A stretch of 64,000 nt of DNA from DATCMH01 sp036563505 (GCA_036563505.1 DATCMH010000002.1:62001-126000), one strand, 5' to 3'; numbered from the stretch's first letter, positions 17,101-25,259 are shown. Translations and numbers: made by a program. Notes: generated from the sequence alone by a model not told the origin.

Positions 17101-20100
17101 TCGTGGACCGTTCCGTGGCGACGCTCACCGGCACGTTCGAGCTGCGGGGCCGGGCGCTCACCGACTCCGTGACCCGCTCCGCCGAGACCCTGGCCGAGAT
17201 TATGGACACCCGGGGCCGGACCCTCGATGAGACGCTCGGCAACCGCCTCGCGGCTTTCGACGAGACGATCACGGTCCGGGGCGCGGCGATCGCTGAGCGC
17301 CTGGGCCGCGACGCCGCGGGGCTTGCCGCCACCGTGGGGGATCGCCTCGAAGAGATGGACCGCCTCATCACCGTGCAGGGTCGGGCGCTCGCCGAGACGA
17401 TCGCCGACCGGGCGCGGGAGGCGACCGGCGCGGTCGAGGCGCAGATCGGAGCGCTGGAAGAGCGCGCGACGAAGCGCGGCAACGAGATCACGGCGACCTT
17501 CGACACCCTCGTCACCCGCATCGACCAGAGCCTCGCGGCCCGCTCGACCGCCCTCAACGAGGCTCTCGTGGTGCGCACCGGCGAGATGGCGCGCGTCATG
17601 GCGGAGGGCGGACGCGAGGTCGCGCGCGCGCTGGAGGCCCGCGCCGAGGAGATCGGCCAGATCGTCTCGGCCCGCTCGAACCAGCTCACTGAAGCCCTCT
17701 CCGCCCGCGTGGACGAGATCAACCGGGCGCTGGGCAGCCGCGCCTCGGCGCTCGCCGCCACCCTCGACCAGGGCGTCGCCGCGTTCGAGGAGCGGGTTGT
17801 CGGCCGCCTCGACGGGGTCGCGGCCCAGCTCGACGAGCGCGCTCAGACCTTCGAGGCGACGCTCGGCATGCGCACGGGCGAGATGGTCGCCCTGTTCGAC
17901 AGCCGCGGCCGGGACCTCGACGACACGCTGTCCGGCCGGACCCGCGAACTCATCGACCTCTTCGATGAGCGCACGCGGGGCGTCGTCACCACCTTGTCGA
18001 TGCAGTCGGAATCCTTCGCGCAGGTCTTCGACGAGCGCGCTCAGACGCTGTCGCAGCTCATCGACGGTCGCACTGCGACCATGGCGCAGCAGCTCGACGA
18101 CAAGGGCCGGGCGGTGTTCGGCGCGCTGGGCAGCCGCGTCTCCGACCTCGCCAACCTCTTCGACCGCGGCGGGGCCTCGCTTGCCGAGCTCCTGGACCGG
18201 CGCGGCGAGGCCATCGTCGAGAGCCTGGAGCTGCGCGGGCAGGAGATCGTCGGCGCGCTCGACCAGCGCAGCCAGGACTTCGTCGGCACCCTCGACCGGC
18301 AGGGCCAGGCCCTGACGGGAGCGCTCGGCGACCGCGTCGGCGAGTTGTCGACCCTGCTCGACGGCGGCGGCGCCCGCCTCGTCGGGGCGCTCGGGCGGCA
18401 GGTGGGCGAGCTCGCCACCCTGCTCGACCAGGGCGGCGAGCGCCTCGTGCGCGGCCTCGATGCCCGCGTCGGCGAGATCGAGGGCATTCTGGCCCGCGGC
18501 GGCAGCGATCTTGGGCAAGCCGTCGAGGAGCAGATCGGCGCGCTCAACCGCAGCTTCGAGGAGCGCACGGTGGCCTTCGCCCAGCTGGTCGACGGCCGGG
18601 CCGGCACCTTGGCGAGCCTTCTCGACCGCCGCGCCGGCGACCTCGCCGACACGTTGGGCGGGCGCGTCTCGGAACTCGCGGCCCTGTTCGACGGGCCCGG
18701 CGCCGACCTCGTCGCGGCGCTCGGCGACCGTGGCGAGGCCATTCGGCAGCAGATGGCCTATGCCAGCGACCAGCTCCTGCGCGCCGTGGAGGACCGCAGC
18801 GCGGAGGTGATCGACCGTCTCCACGAGCGCTCCGCCGAGGTGGCCTCTGCCTATACGCAGTCGACGGAGAACCTGCGCGCCGCGATGGACGACGGGACGG
18901 AGCGCGCCGTGGCGACCCTGTCCGCCGCCAACGATCGCTTGCGGGGCGATCTCGGTGCCATGCTGAGCCGCCTGAACGACGCCAACCGCGTCCTGCAGCA
19001 AGTCGTGGCGAACGCGGGCGAGAACCTCGGCGCCGTCGAGCACGGGCTCGGCGACCGCGTCGGGCAGATCGAGACGCTCCTGTCCGACATCGCCGCCCAG
19101 ACGGGCCGGGCCTCGGAGCAGATCGCCGATCAGGTCGACGCCCTGCGCGGGGTCTCGGCCGGCGCGCTCCGCGAGGCCGCGGACCTTGTCGTCGCGCTCG
19201 ACGAGCGCGGGCGCACGCTCGCCGAGAGCACCCGGGCGCAGCTTCGCGCGCTGGGTGAGGCCACCGACAGCCTCGAGCAGGTGGAAGGACGCGTCGGTTC
19301 GGCTCTCGAAGAGCGGCGCGCCGGGCTCGAGGCCGTGCTGGCCCGCATCAACGACCGCTCGGACGAGATCGAAGGCGTCACCCGCGCCCTCGCCGACCTC
19401 GTCGAGGATCGCCTCCAGGCCGTGGAGGGCCGGGCGCGCCAGATCGGCAGCCTCCTCTCGAGCGCGGCGCAGGGGGCGGGATCGGCCGTCGCGGAGCAGT
19501 TCGAGCGGCTGCGGGCCATGACGAGCGAGGAGCGGGATCGTACCGCCGCCGAGCTGCGCGGCACCGCGGAGCAGGTCACGGCCGAGGTGGCCGAGGCCCT
19601 CGAGGGGGCGGTCGCCCGCTTCCGCGATGCGTCTGCCGAGTTGCGCGCCATGACGGGCCAGATCCGCCAGGAGCTCGAGGTCACCCGGGGCGAGCTGCGC
19701 CGGGGCGTCGTCGAGATGCCGCAGGAGACCCAGGACGCCACGGCGCAGATGCGCCGGGTCGTGTCGGAGCAGATCAAGGCGCTCAACGAGCTCGCCTCCC
19801 TCGTCTCGCGGTCGAGCCGCGGGGTCGACGCAGCGCCGCCCGTGCAGCCCCAGGCCCGGCGCGTGAACGAGGCGCCGCCGGCCCCCGTGGCCCCGCCGGC
19901 CGTGACGGCAAGCGCCGTGCCGGAGCTCCGGCCGACGCAAGCGCCGGCGCCCGTGCGGTATCCTGAGCCCGTAATGCCCGCCTCGCGCTATCTCGCGCCC
20001 GCGGCGACGCCTCCCGCCCCGCCCCGGCCCGTCGAGCCGCCCCGCCCCGCCGAGCCGCGCGAGCGGCCGCCGGTCCTGCGGCGGGACGAGGCGCCGCGCG

Positions 20101-20579
20101 AGACCAACGGCAACGGCAACGGCCGCGGCGGCTGGCTCTCGGACCTGCTCTCCCGCGCGTCGCAGGACGAGCCGGAGGCTCGCCCGGCTCCCACGCCGGC
20201 TCCTGCACCTACGCCTGCCCGGCCCGAACGGGCGCGCGGTCTCGATTCGCTCGACTCGATTTCGGTCGACATCGCGCGGATGATCGACCACGAGGCCGCG
20301 GTGGATCTGTGGGACCGCTATCGCCGTGGCGAGCGCAACGTGTTCTCGCGCCGGCTCTACACGCTCCAGGGTCAGCAGACCTTCGACGAGATCCGCCGCA
20401 AGTATCGCCGTGACGGCGAGTTCAAGCAGACGGTGGACCGCTACGTCGAGGAGTTCGAGCGCCTGATCGCGGAGGTCTCGCGGGAGGATCGGGATGGGAC
20501 GCTCACCCGCACCTACCTGACGTCGGAGACCGGCAAGGTCTACACCATGCTCGCCCACGCCGCGGGGCGGTTCGAGTAG
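14160..20579 (+). CDS. Giant coiled-coil membrane protein, GPR/RgsE-like growth-pole ring protein
   Basis: The ATG at 14160 (GAGG 7 bases upstream) gives 2,139 residues. An acidic, Pro-rich cytoplasmic start is followed by two transmembrane helices (about residues 102-122 and 138-162). A very long helical region then runs to about residue 1890, built largely of 22-residue amphipathic repeats of the apolipoprotein A1/A4/E kind. A Pro-rich linker (about 1890-2020) leads to a conserved C-terminal domain with motifs ARMIDHEAAVDLWDRYRRGE and YRRDGEFKQTVDRYVEEFER. Size, topology and repeats match Agrobacterium GPR (Growth Pole Ring protein, about 2,100 residues; RgsE in Sinorhizobium), needed for polar growth and rod shape in Hyphomicrobiales. 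The assignment rests on architecture recalled from the family, not on an alignment. Confidence 0.72.
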   Translation: MATEKKLKDPAEAALSAIEQALNLDTRGDEGPRMPEVAEDELDRLPRQEATPQERPAERPSPPEAPRAAYVAPDRAAVANDDRQSVGLMLQALQARPSRRPYVLATLASIAWLAALGYILFGRAETDPAAFYASLSPVQLAVAFVAAVGPLVLFFIGALLAVRAQEMRLVARAVGEVAVRLAQPESFSTDAVLSVSQAVRREVAAVGDGIERALARAGELETLVRSEISTLERAYADNEIRIRSLVDELVAQRESIVSNADRVRAAITGSHQSLSQELETASTRITTSVNGAGDRVTTALEQRGEAITIAVGRAGERVIEEMAARGTELVDRLAGTSQEIRTGIAEVGTGITVSLEAKARDLTGAFERTGELLTRSLNEGAVTMTRTLAETGRGVIDALQGQGQEVREGFERTARGLEDSFAARASELSERLAATGGVIADDISARTADLSGQIAAAGTAVVDEITLRGSRIREEIESVGGSVAGEIAGRGGAVRDQIQSVGGALVARIAEQGGAVRDEIAAVGGGIAAEIAGRGGAARDQLEAVGASIVQELAARGEVVRRELETAGTGVVQLFAAQGTGLRQELASAGATAAERLAAQGAALTDQITAVTASLDETLLRRGNDVQARIAAVGTSVADEIVSRAETLREQLAATGSEVVDEIMVRGGEFRERLDTMGSSLTQQILTNGTAVRDQLEAAARLATEALGTHGEDLATRIETASQRVHEAVAVQGRALETNLGTLGERVAGLIETRTTEATGALQQAIERLGGEFGTRTEEFQSALDLRRREMAEAFAQHAAEVQTRLVGTSKDVVLAIATQGARVNEALNRTGETLATTLETRGQSLDGLISRSAETLAATLESRGQAFEERVGQTTERLAATMDTRGRALDGVITRSAQALSETMETRGRDLEALVARSVEALTDTMETRGRALDEVITRSTATLTDALDERSQALDVLIARSADTLTGALETRTRALDELVDRSVATLTGTFELRGRALTDSVTRSAETLAEIMDTRGRTLDETLGNRLAAFDETITVRGAAIAERLGRDAAGLAATVGDRLEEMDRLITVQGRALAETIADRAREATGAVEAQIGALEERATKRGNEITATFDTLVTRIDQSLAARSTALNEALVVRTGEMARVMAEGGREVARALEARAEEIGQIVSARSNQLTEALSARVDEINRALGSRASALAATLDQGVAAFEERVVGRLDGVAAQLDERAQTFEATLGMRTGEMVALFDSRGRDLDDTLSGRTRELIDLFDERTRGVVTTLSMQSESFAQVFDERAQTLSQLIDGRTATMAQQLDDKGRAVFGALGSRVSDLANLFDRGGASLAELLDRRGEAIVESLELRGQEIVGALDQRSQDFVGTLDRQGQALTGALGDRVGELSTLLDGGGARLVGALGRQVGELATLLDQGGERLVRGLDARVGEIEGILARGGSDLGQAVEEQIGALNRSFEERTVAFAQLVDGRAGTLASLLDRRAGDLADTLGGRVSELAALFDGPGADLVAALGDRGEAIRQQMAYASDQLLRAVEDRSAEVIDRLHERSAEVASAYTQSTENLRAAMDDGTERAVATLSAANDRLRGDLGAMLSRLNDANRVLQQVVANAGENLGAVEHGLGDRVGQIETLLSDIAAQTGRASEQIADQVDALRGVSAGALREAADLVVALDERGRTLAESTRAQLRALGEATDSLEQVEGRVGSALEERRAGLEAVLARINDRSDEIEGVTRALADLVEDRLQAVEGRARQIGSLLSSAAQGAGSAVAEQFERLRAMTSEERDRTAAELRGTAEQVTAEVAEALEGAVARFRDASAELRAMTGQIRQELEVTRGELRRGVVEMPQETQDATAQMRRVVSEQIKALNELASLVSRSSRGVDAAPPVQPQARRVNEAPPAPVAPPAVTASAVPELRPTQAPAPVRYPEPVMPASRYLAPAATPPAPPRPVEPPRPAEPRERPPVLRRDEAPRETNGNGNGRGGWLSDLLSRASQDEPEARPAPTPAPAPTPARPERARGLDSLDSISVDIARMIDHEAAVDLWDRYRRGERNVFSRRLYTLQGQQTFDEIRRKYRRDGEFKQTVDRYVEEFERLIAEVSREDRDGTLTRTYLTSETGKVYTMLAHAAGRFE
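15414..16403 (+). repeat. Tandem 66-bp (22-residue) repeats, block 1, in GPR-like gene
   Basis: Fifteen consecutive 66-bp units, in register from residue 419. A typical unit reads as EIAGRGGAVRDQIQSVGGAL in its first residues: hydrophobic at fixed positions, Gly near residues 7-8 and 18, Arg/Asp between. The units have drifted at the DNA level, so the period is clearest in protein. The 22-residue period equals two 11-residue amphipathic turns, as in exchangeable apolipoproteins. Confidence 0.85.
16668..17393 (+). repeat. Tandem 66-bp (22-residue) repeats, block 2, in GPR-like gene
   Basis: Eleven 66-bp units from residue 837, with a stronger consensus than block 1: the pattern METRGRALDEVITRSTATLT recurs with changes such as METRGRDLEALVARSVEALT. 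The higher similarity between neighbouring units suggests more recent duplication or conversion here than in block 1. Further 22-residue units (GALGDRVGELSTLLDGGGAR and relatives) occur around 18320-18510. Confidence 0.85.
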
Positions 20580-20643
20580 GGTTCTGATTCCCGTACGGGA
20601 GAGGGTATCCGGCGCGCAGGGGCGTTTTTCGTACCGGCTGAGT

Positions 20644-20931
20644 GCTGATCGGCCTGGCGGCCGAGCGCTCGCGAAAGCGAGCGCCCCCTCTCCCGACCCC
20701 ACTTCGTGGGGCCACCCTCTCCCGCAAAGGGGAGAGGGTTCACGCGCCCAACCTTCTCCCCACTGCGGGGGAAGGTGCCCTCGCGAAGCGAGGGCGGATG
20801 AGGGGTGCTGGGGCAGGCCCGAACAGATCAGAACAGCAGCAATGTCGTTCGCGGGCTTGACCCGCGAACCTCGGCGCGAAGGCTCGGGAGTTCCGAAACG
20901 AGATGGCCGGGTCAAGCCCGGCCATGACAGG
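20644..20931. repeat. Composite intergenic repeat block, modules A-C-B
   Basis: The 392-bp gap between the giant gene and the SRAP gene is filled by palindromic modules. A (about 20644-20749): hairpins such as GAGCGCTCGCGAAAGCGAGC, GACCCCACTTCGTGGGGCC and CCCTCTCCC...GGGAGAGGG. C (about 20750-20813): ACCTTCTCCCC...GGGGGAAGGT, then GCCCTCGCGAAGCGAGGGC. B (20847-20931): GTTCGCGGGCTTGACCCGC to the GGCCGGGTCAAGCCCGGCC hairpin. The same modules recur, inverted and reordered, at 39847-40138. Short ORFs inside it (MAGLDPAI-type) are by-products. Confidence 0.85.
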
Positions 20932-20971
20932 TGTGGAACGGAAACGCGCCGCTCTCCCTACCCAAAGCGCC

Positions 20972-21745
20972 TCAGATCAGGCGCCCCTGCTCGTCCTCGT
21001 CACTTGACAAAGACTTGGCCGCCTTCGACCTCGACGGCTTCACGGCGGCCGAGCCCGACGCCTCCGGCCCGGTATCCTCCCGCGCCAAAACCTCCTGCAG
21101 CCCCGGATCGTCGTTGGCGACGCTGTTGACGCGCCGGCTCACCGGCACCGCCTCGATCCAGTCCTCAGGGCACGGACGGACCAGTCTGACGGCGTCCTTC
21201 GGCGGCACCTCCTCCGCGCTGAGCCACGGCGCCACGTCCTCGACTGCCAGGATCGCCGGCATGCGGTCGTGGATGGCGGCGAGCACGCCGTTGGCGTCGG
21301 TGGTGACGATGGCGGCGGTGTCGATCTCGCCGCCTGCCGGATCGGAGTAGGTTTCCCACAGACCCGCGAAGAAGAGCGGAGCTCCGTCCTTGCGGCGGAT
21401 GAGGTAGGGCGCCTTGGCCCGGCCTAAGCGTCGCCATTCGTAGAAGCCGTCGGCGAGGAAGAGGCAGCGCCGGCGCGTCACCGCCGCGCGGAAGGTGGGT
21501 TTTTCCAGGAGCGTCTCGCTCCGCGCGTTGATGATGAGCGGGAACGCCTTAGGGTCCTTGACCCAGGAAGGCAGGAAACCCCAGCGCACGAGACGGAAAT
21601 GCCGGTTCCCATGCTCCGCCGTGACGATCGGCACGGGCTGGGTCGGGGCCACGTTGTAGCGCGGCGGAAAGTTCGGCTGCTCGGGATAGCCGAAAGTCTG
21701 CCGGAAAACCTCCGGCGCGAGGGTGATGGCGTAGCGTCCGCACAT
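20972..21745 (-). CDS. SOS response-associated peptidase (SRAP/YedK/HMCES family)
   Basis: The 257-residue protein begins MCGRY, exposing the catalytic Cys2 after Met removal. It has all the family blocks: RYNVAPTQPVP, RWGFLPSW, INARSETLLEKPTFR, RCLFLADGFYEW (catalytic Glu) and AAIHDRMPAIL (active-site His). SRAP proteins form a stable thiazolidine cross-link with abasic sites in single-stranded DNA and so protect them at replication forks. The basic and acidic C-terminal tail beyond residue 225 is low in complexity. The gene stands alone; no LexA box was recognised in the 126-bp gap upstream. Confidence 0.93.
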   Translation of the reverse strand: MCGRYAITLAPEVFRQTFGYPEQPNFPPRYNVAPTQPVPIVTAEHGNRHFRLVRWGFLPSWVKDPKAFPLIINARSETLLEKPTFRAAVTRRRCLFLADGFYEWRRLGRAKAPYLIRRKDGAPLFFAGLWETYSDPAGGEIDTAAIVTTDANGVLAAIHDRMPAILAVEDVAPWLSAEEVPPKDAVRLVRPCPEDWIEAVPVSRRVNSVANDDPGLQEVLAREDTGPEASGSAAVKPSRSKAAKSLSSDEDEQGRLI

Positions 21746-21871
21746 GGTCGACCCCGTCAGAAGAGACCGGCGCCGGCGAGCGCCTTCGCCGTCGGGAGCG
21801 TTCGCCGGCGATCATACGTCAACGTTTCGTCAGCCAAACCGTGCGAGGCTGGCCTTGGTGAGAGATCGACC

Positions 21872-22408
21872 GTGCTGACTGAGACCCTGCCGTGCCCGCC
21901 CGATGCGGCCGGCGCTCCCGAAGGGGAAGCGCCGGTCCGGGAAGGCGCGGGTTCGGTGCTTGACCTGTCGAACGACTACCTCAACCACTACAGCGAAGCC
22001 CTGATGCTTATCGAGCTCGCGGCTTTCGACGAGGCGGTCGTCGAGGATCTCGGCGCCTGGGCTCCCCTGACCTACCCCGCCTATTTCGCGGCCTCGCCCC
22101 TGCGGCGCGCCAAGGCCGCTCTCGCCGCCTACGAGGCGCTCGCGCCGGAGCCCCGCGCCGCCTTCGAGGAGCTGACCTGGGCGATGGACACGCTCGTGCG
22201 CTTCGCGATCCTGGCGCTGCGCCAGCCGACGGAAGCCGAGAGCGCCGCCATGGTCGCCGCGGAAACCGGGCCCACCCTGCGGCGCCTTATCGAGCGGGCC
22301 GCCGCCTTCCTGAACAGCGGCGGCACGGACCTGCCGCGCTCGAGCGAGGTCGACGCGGCGCAGGGCGCCATCGACCGGCTCATGGAGCACGCGGGCGTTC
22401 AGGCCTGA
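21872..22408 (+). CDS. Conserved hypothetical helical protein
   Basis: A GTG at 21872 (GAGAG about 8 bases upstream) gives 178 residues; a later start would also be possible. After a Pro/Glu-rich N-terminus the protein is largely helical and acidic: VLDLSNDYLNHYSEALMLIE, then YPAYFAASPLRRAKAALAAY and WAMDTLVRFAILALRQPTEA. No known domain or catalytic motif is evident. It is convergent with the corA-like gene (3-bp gap) and divergent from the SRAP gene, so it is a single-gene transcript. Confidence 0.65.
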   Translation: MLTETLPCPPDAAGAPEGEAPVREGAGSVLDLSNDYLNHYSEALMLIELAAFDEAVVEDLGAWAPLTYPAYFAASPLRRAKAALAAYEALAPEPRAAFEELTWAMDTLVRFAILALRQPTEAESAAMVAAETGPTLRRLIERAAAFLNSGGTDLPRSSEVDAAQGAIDRLMEHAGVQA

Positions 22409-22411
22409 CGC

Positions 22412-23401
22412 TTACAGCCAGCGCTTCCAGCGGAAGAAGAAGTACGGTCCGACCGCCGAGAGTACCATCAGCACCAGCGCCATCGGATAGCCGATCAGCC
22501 ATTCAAGCTCCGGCATATACTTGAAGTTCATGCCGTAGATGGTGCCGACCAGCGTCGGCGGCAGGAACACCACGGACATCACCGAGAACAGCTTGATGAT
22601 GTCGTTCTGCTCGATGGTGACGAGGCCCAACGTGGCGTCGAGGAGGAACTGCACCTTGTTGGCGAGGAAGGTGGCGTGCTCCTCGATCGACTGCACGTCC
22701 CGAAGCGCGGTCCGCCATTCCGCCTGGAAGCCGGAGGCGCGCTGCGGCCGCGGCATCGAGGCCGAGAGGAAGAGGAGCAGTCGCTCCACGGACACCATGC
22801 TCTCGCGCACGTTGGAGATCACGTCACCCTTGCGCCCGAGCTGCCGCAGCGCCGCCCGGAAACTCTGCGAGCGGCGCTCGCTCTTGCGCTCGGCTTCGAA
22901 CACCGTGCGCGACAGGCGGTCGATCCCCGATCCCACGCTGGCCAGGATCTCGGCCGCGCGGTCGATGACCGTCTCGATGAGGCCGTCGAGCACGGCCTCC
23001 GGCTGGTGCCGGCAGCCCCCCGGTTTCAAGGCTCGGCTCGCGAACATGGCGAAGGAGCGCGGCTCGTCGTAGCGCACCGTCACCAGGGCTCGCTCGGTGA
23101 GGATGAACGAGACGTCGACGAGCTTGGGCTGCTCGGTGTCCGAGTGACAGAGGATGCGCGCCGTCATGTAGCGCGCGTTGTTCTCGCGATAGAGGATCTC
23201 GGACGGCTCGATGTCGGCCATCTCCTCCCGCGTCGGGATCTCGATGCCGAGGTGATGCTCGACGAGGCGATCCTCGTCCCGGGTCGGTTCGACGAGGTCG
23301 ATCCAGAGTGCGTCCGCGGGGATCGGCTCGCCGGGCTGGCGCACGTGGCGGTCGAGGGCTTCCGTTCCGCCGAGCTTGGCCGGCTTGTGAATCAGAATCA
23401 T
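22412..23401 (-). CDS. CorA-family magnesium/cobalt transporter
   Basis: The 329-residue protein has the CorA layout: a large soluble N-terminal domain, a long helix with RRSQSFRAALRQLGRKGDVI, and two C-terminal transmembrane helices. The first ends in the signature YGMNF (residues about 289-293), and the short periplasmic loop KYMPELEWL follows. The tail RWKRWL is basic, as expected inside the cell. CorA pentamers carry Mg2+ into the cytoplasm. The gene follows the acyl-CoA operon on the same strand with a gap of 90 bp and may have its own promoter. Confidence 0.93.
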   Translation of the reverse strand: MILIHKPAKLGGTEALDRHVRQPGEPIPADALWIDLVEPTRDEDRLVEHHLGIEIPTREEMADIEPSEILYRENNARYMTARILCHSDTEQPKLVDVSFILTERALVTVRYDEPRSFAMFASRALKPGGCRHQPEAVLDGLIETVIDRAAEILASVGSGIDRLSRTVFEAERKSERRSQSFRAALRQLGRKGDVISNVRESMVSVERLLLFLSASMPRPQRASGFQAEWRTALRDVQSIEEHATFLANKVQFLLDATLGLVTIEQNDIIKLFSVMSVVFLPPTLVGTIYGMNFKYMPELEWLIGYPMALVLMVLSAVGPYFFFRWKRWL

Positions 23402-23491
23402 CGCAACGCCCCGCGCACCGCCTTGACCGTCGGCTCTTCGCGCCGTCTTAGCCGCGACAAGGGCCGCTTGGCGACCCCAAGGCGCGGCTTC

Positions 23492-24376
23492 TCAGCCGTG
23501 GGACGGTCTAAGCCGTATCTGTGACACTTTCGACGTCGGCGGGGCCGGGATGTCGTCCGGCACGAAGAAGTCCGGCATCAGGGGCTGCGAGGGGTCGACG
23601 CTGTAGTGCTCGAAATCGGTTACGCCCTCCTCGGCCATGAAGGTGTCGTCGATGAGGAAGCGGCCCGTGAAGCTCTTCGCGGGCTTGGAGAAGATCATGT
23701 GGGCCGCGTCGGCCAGGATCTCGGGCGTGCGGCTCGCCTGGACGATCTGGTCGCCGCCGAGCAGGTTCTTGACCGCGCTAGTGGCGATGGTGGTGCGGGG
23801 CCAGAGCGCGTTCACCGCGATGCCGCGGGCGCGCAGCTCGCCCGCGAGCCCCAGCACGCACAAGCTCATGCCGTACTTCGCGATGGAATAAGCGAGGTGC
23901 GGCGCGAACCACTGCTCCTTCATGTCGAGGGGCGGCGAGAGCATGAGGATGTGCGGGTTCTCGGCCTTCTCCAGATGCGGGATCGCGTATTTCGACACCA
24001 TGTAGGTGCCCCGCGTATTGATCTGATGCATCAGGTCGAAGCGCTTCATCTCCGTCACGGGCGTCGGCGTAAGCGAGATGGCGCTGGCGTTGTTCACGAC
24101 GATGTCGAGGCCGCCGAAGGTCTCGATGGTCTTGACCATGGCGGCCTTGACGTTCTCCTCGTCGCGCACGTCGAGGATGATGGGCAGGGCCTTGCCGCCC
24201 GCCGCCTCGATCTCCTCTGCCGCCGTATAGATCGTGCCCGGCAGCTTCGGGTGCGGCTCGGTGGTCTTCGCCGCCACGACGACGTTGGCGCCGTCCCGCG
24301 CCGCGCGCAGGCCGATGGCGAGGCCGATGCCGCGCGAGGCGCCGGTGATGAAAAGCGTCTTTCCTTTAAGCGACAT
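23492..24376 (-). CDS. SDR oxidoreductase, HSDL2-like
   Basis: This 294-residue short-chain dehydrogenase has the cofactor motif TGASRGIG (residues 11-18), the NNAS block and the catalytic YSIAK (Tyr-x3-Lys). The sequence VVAAKTTEPHPKLPGTIYTA and the NALWPRTTIATSAV segment are characteristic of the hydroxysteroid dehydrogenase-like 2 (HSDL2) group, which in eukaryotes is peroxisomal and linked to fatty-acid metabolism. The start overlaps the preceding SDR gene by 11 bp, so it is the last member of the four-gene acyl-CoA operon. The substrate is unknown. Confidence 0.88.
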   Translation of the reverse strand: MSLKGKTLFITGASRGIGLAIGLRAARDGANVVVAAKTTEPHPKLPGTIYTAAEEIEAAGGKALPIILDVRDEENVKAAMVKTIETFGGLDIVVNNASAISLTPTPVTEMKRFDLMHQINTRGTYMVSKYAIPHLEKAENPHILMLSPPLDMKEQWFAPHLAYSIAKYGMSLCVLGLAGELRARGIAVNALWPRTTIATSAVKNLLGGDQIVQASRTPEILADAAHMIFSKPAKSFTGRFLIDDTFMAEEGVTDFEHYSVDPSQPLMPDFFVPDDIPAPPTSKVSQIRLRPSHG

Positions 24377-25259
24377 CCTGACCCCCTGTGTGATTGGTTA
24401 CGCCGCCCGGATCGAACCGGGGCGGCTGGGTTCCGTCCTCGTCGGTGAAGCCGTAAGCCTGAGCGAGATCCGCGGCGAAGAGCACACGGCCGGTCCGGCG
24501 CATCACGTCCGGATCGGCGGCGAGCGCCGCGACGGCCCGGCCGGCATAGAGCGGGCTTTCCGTCGCGGCCTCGGCCAAACCCGCATCGACGACCCGCTCG
24601 GTGCGCACGTGTCCCGGGCTCAGCGCCACGACGGCGACGCCGTGCGGCTTCAGTTCCTCGGCGCAGGCCAAGGCGAGGCGGTTCAAGGTCGCCATGGCGA
24701 GGTCATAGTAGACGTCGCCGAGATAGCCCCCGGCCGTGTCGAAGGACACGAGCACGATGAGGCCACGCCGCTGCGCCACCATCGCCGGCGCCACGGCCCG
24801 GGCGAGCAGCAGCGAAGCATAGGCGCCTCCCTCGAGGAGATTGCCGAACTGAGCCGCGGGCCGGCGCCAGAAAGGCGTGCCCCAGCGCGAGCCGTCGGCG
24901 TAGCGCTCGCCATCGTAGCCCTCGTTGCCGGACCAGATCGAAGACACGGCTACGTCGAGGCGGCCGAAGCGGCGCAGGGTCCAGCTCACGAGCCCGTCGA
25001 CGTCGCGCTCGCGGGTCTGGTCGCAAAGATAAGGAAAGCCCCGTCCGCCGGCGGCCTCGACGGCCCGAGCCGTGTCCTCCACCGTCTCGGCGCGGCCATC
25101 GGTGCGCGGCCCGGCCTCGCTCGACCGGCCGGTCACGACCACGGCGCTGCCCGCCTCGCCGAGGGCCCGGGCGATGCCGCGCCCGACGCCGCGGGACGCG
25201 CCGGCGACGAGGCAGGCCCGATCGGCCAGCGGCCCCGGTCTCAGGGCGCCTTGGCTCAC
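24366..25259 (-). CDS. SDR-family protein lacking the catalytic lysine
   Basis: The 297-residue protein has the Rossmann cofactor loop GASRGVGRGIA (residues 20-30) and the general layout of DHRS1-like SDRs. The expected Tyr-x3-Lys motif reads YDLAM, with Tyr185 present but Met189 in place of lysine; Ser172 is retained. The neighbouring ELKPHGVAVVALSPGHVRTE is normal. Loss of the lysine would weaken or abolish classical SDR catalysis, so the protein may have a changed mechanism or be non-enzymatic. Its ATG overlaps the enoyl-CoA hydratase stop by four bases (ATGA), tying it to fatty acyl metabolism. Confidence 0.82.
   Translation of the reverse strand: MSQGALRPGPLADRACLVAGASRGVGRGIARALGEAGSAVVVTGRSSEAGPRTDGRAETVEDTARAVEAAGGRGFPYLCDQTRERDVDGLVSWTLRRFGRLDVAVSSIWSGNEGYDGERYADGSRWGTPFWRRPAAQFGNLLEGGAYASLLLARAVAPAMVAQRRGLIVLVSFDTAGGYLGDVYYDLAMATLNRLALACAEELKPHGVAVVALSPGHVRTERVVDAGLAEAATESPLYAGRAVAALAADPDVMRRTGRVLFAADLAQAYGFTDEDGTQPPRFDPGGVTNHTGGQDVA

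Noticed and set aside
15414..17393. Regular 66-bp repeats considered as a CRISPR or VNTR array
   Set aside because: No constant repeat with unique spacers; the units are contiguous coding sequence with protein-level constraint.
16197..20915. Very long open frame (1,572 codons) antisense to the giant coiled-coil gene
   Set aside because: It arises from high GC and the 66-bp periodic sense sequence; its translation is Arg/Ala-rich with no domain, signal or ribosome site.
20740..20925. Short ORF beginning MAGLDPAI in the intergenic repeat
   Set aside because: This peptide is the common by-product of the palindromic repeat family; it overlaps hairpins and has no ribosome site. The same applies to the ORF at 39820-40047.
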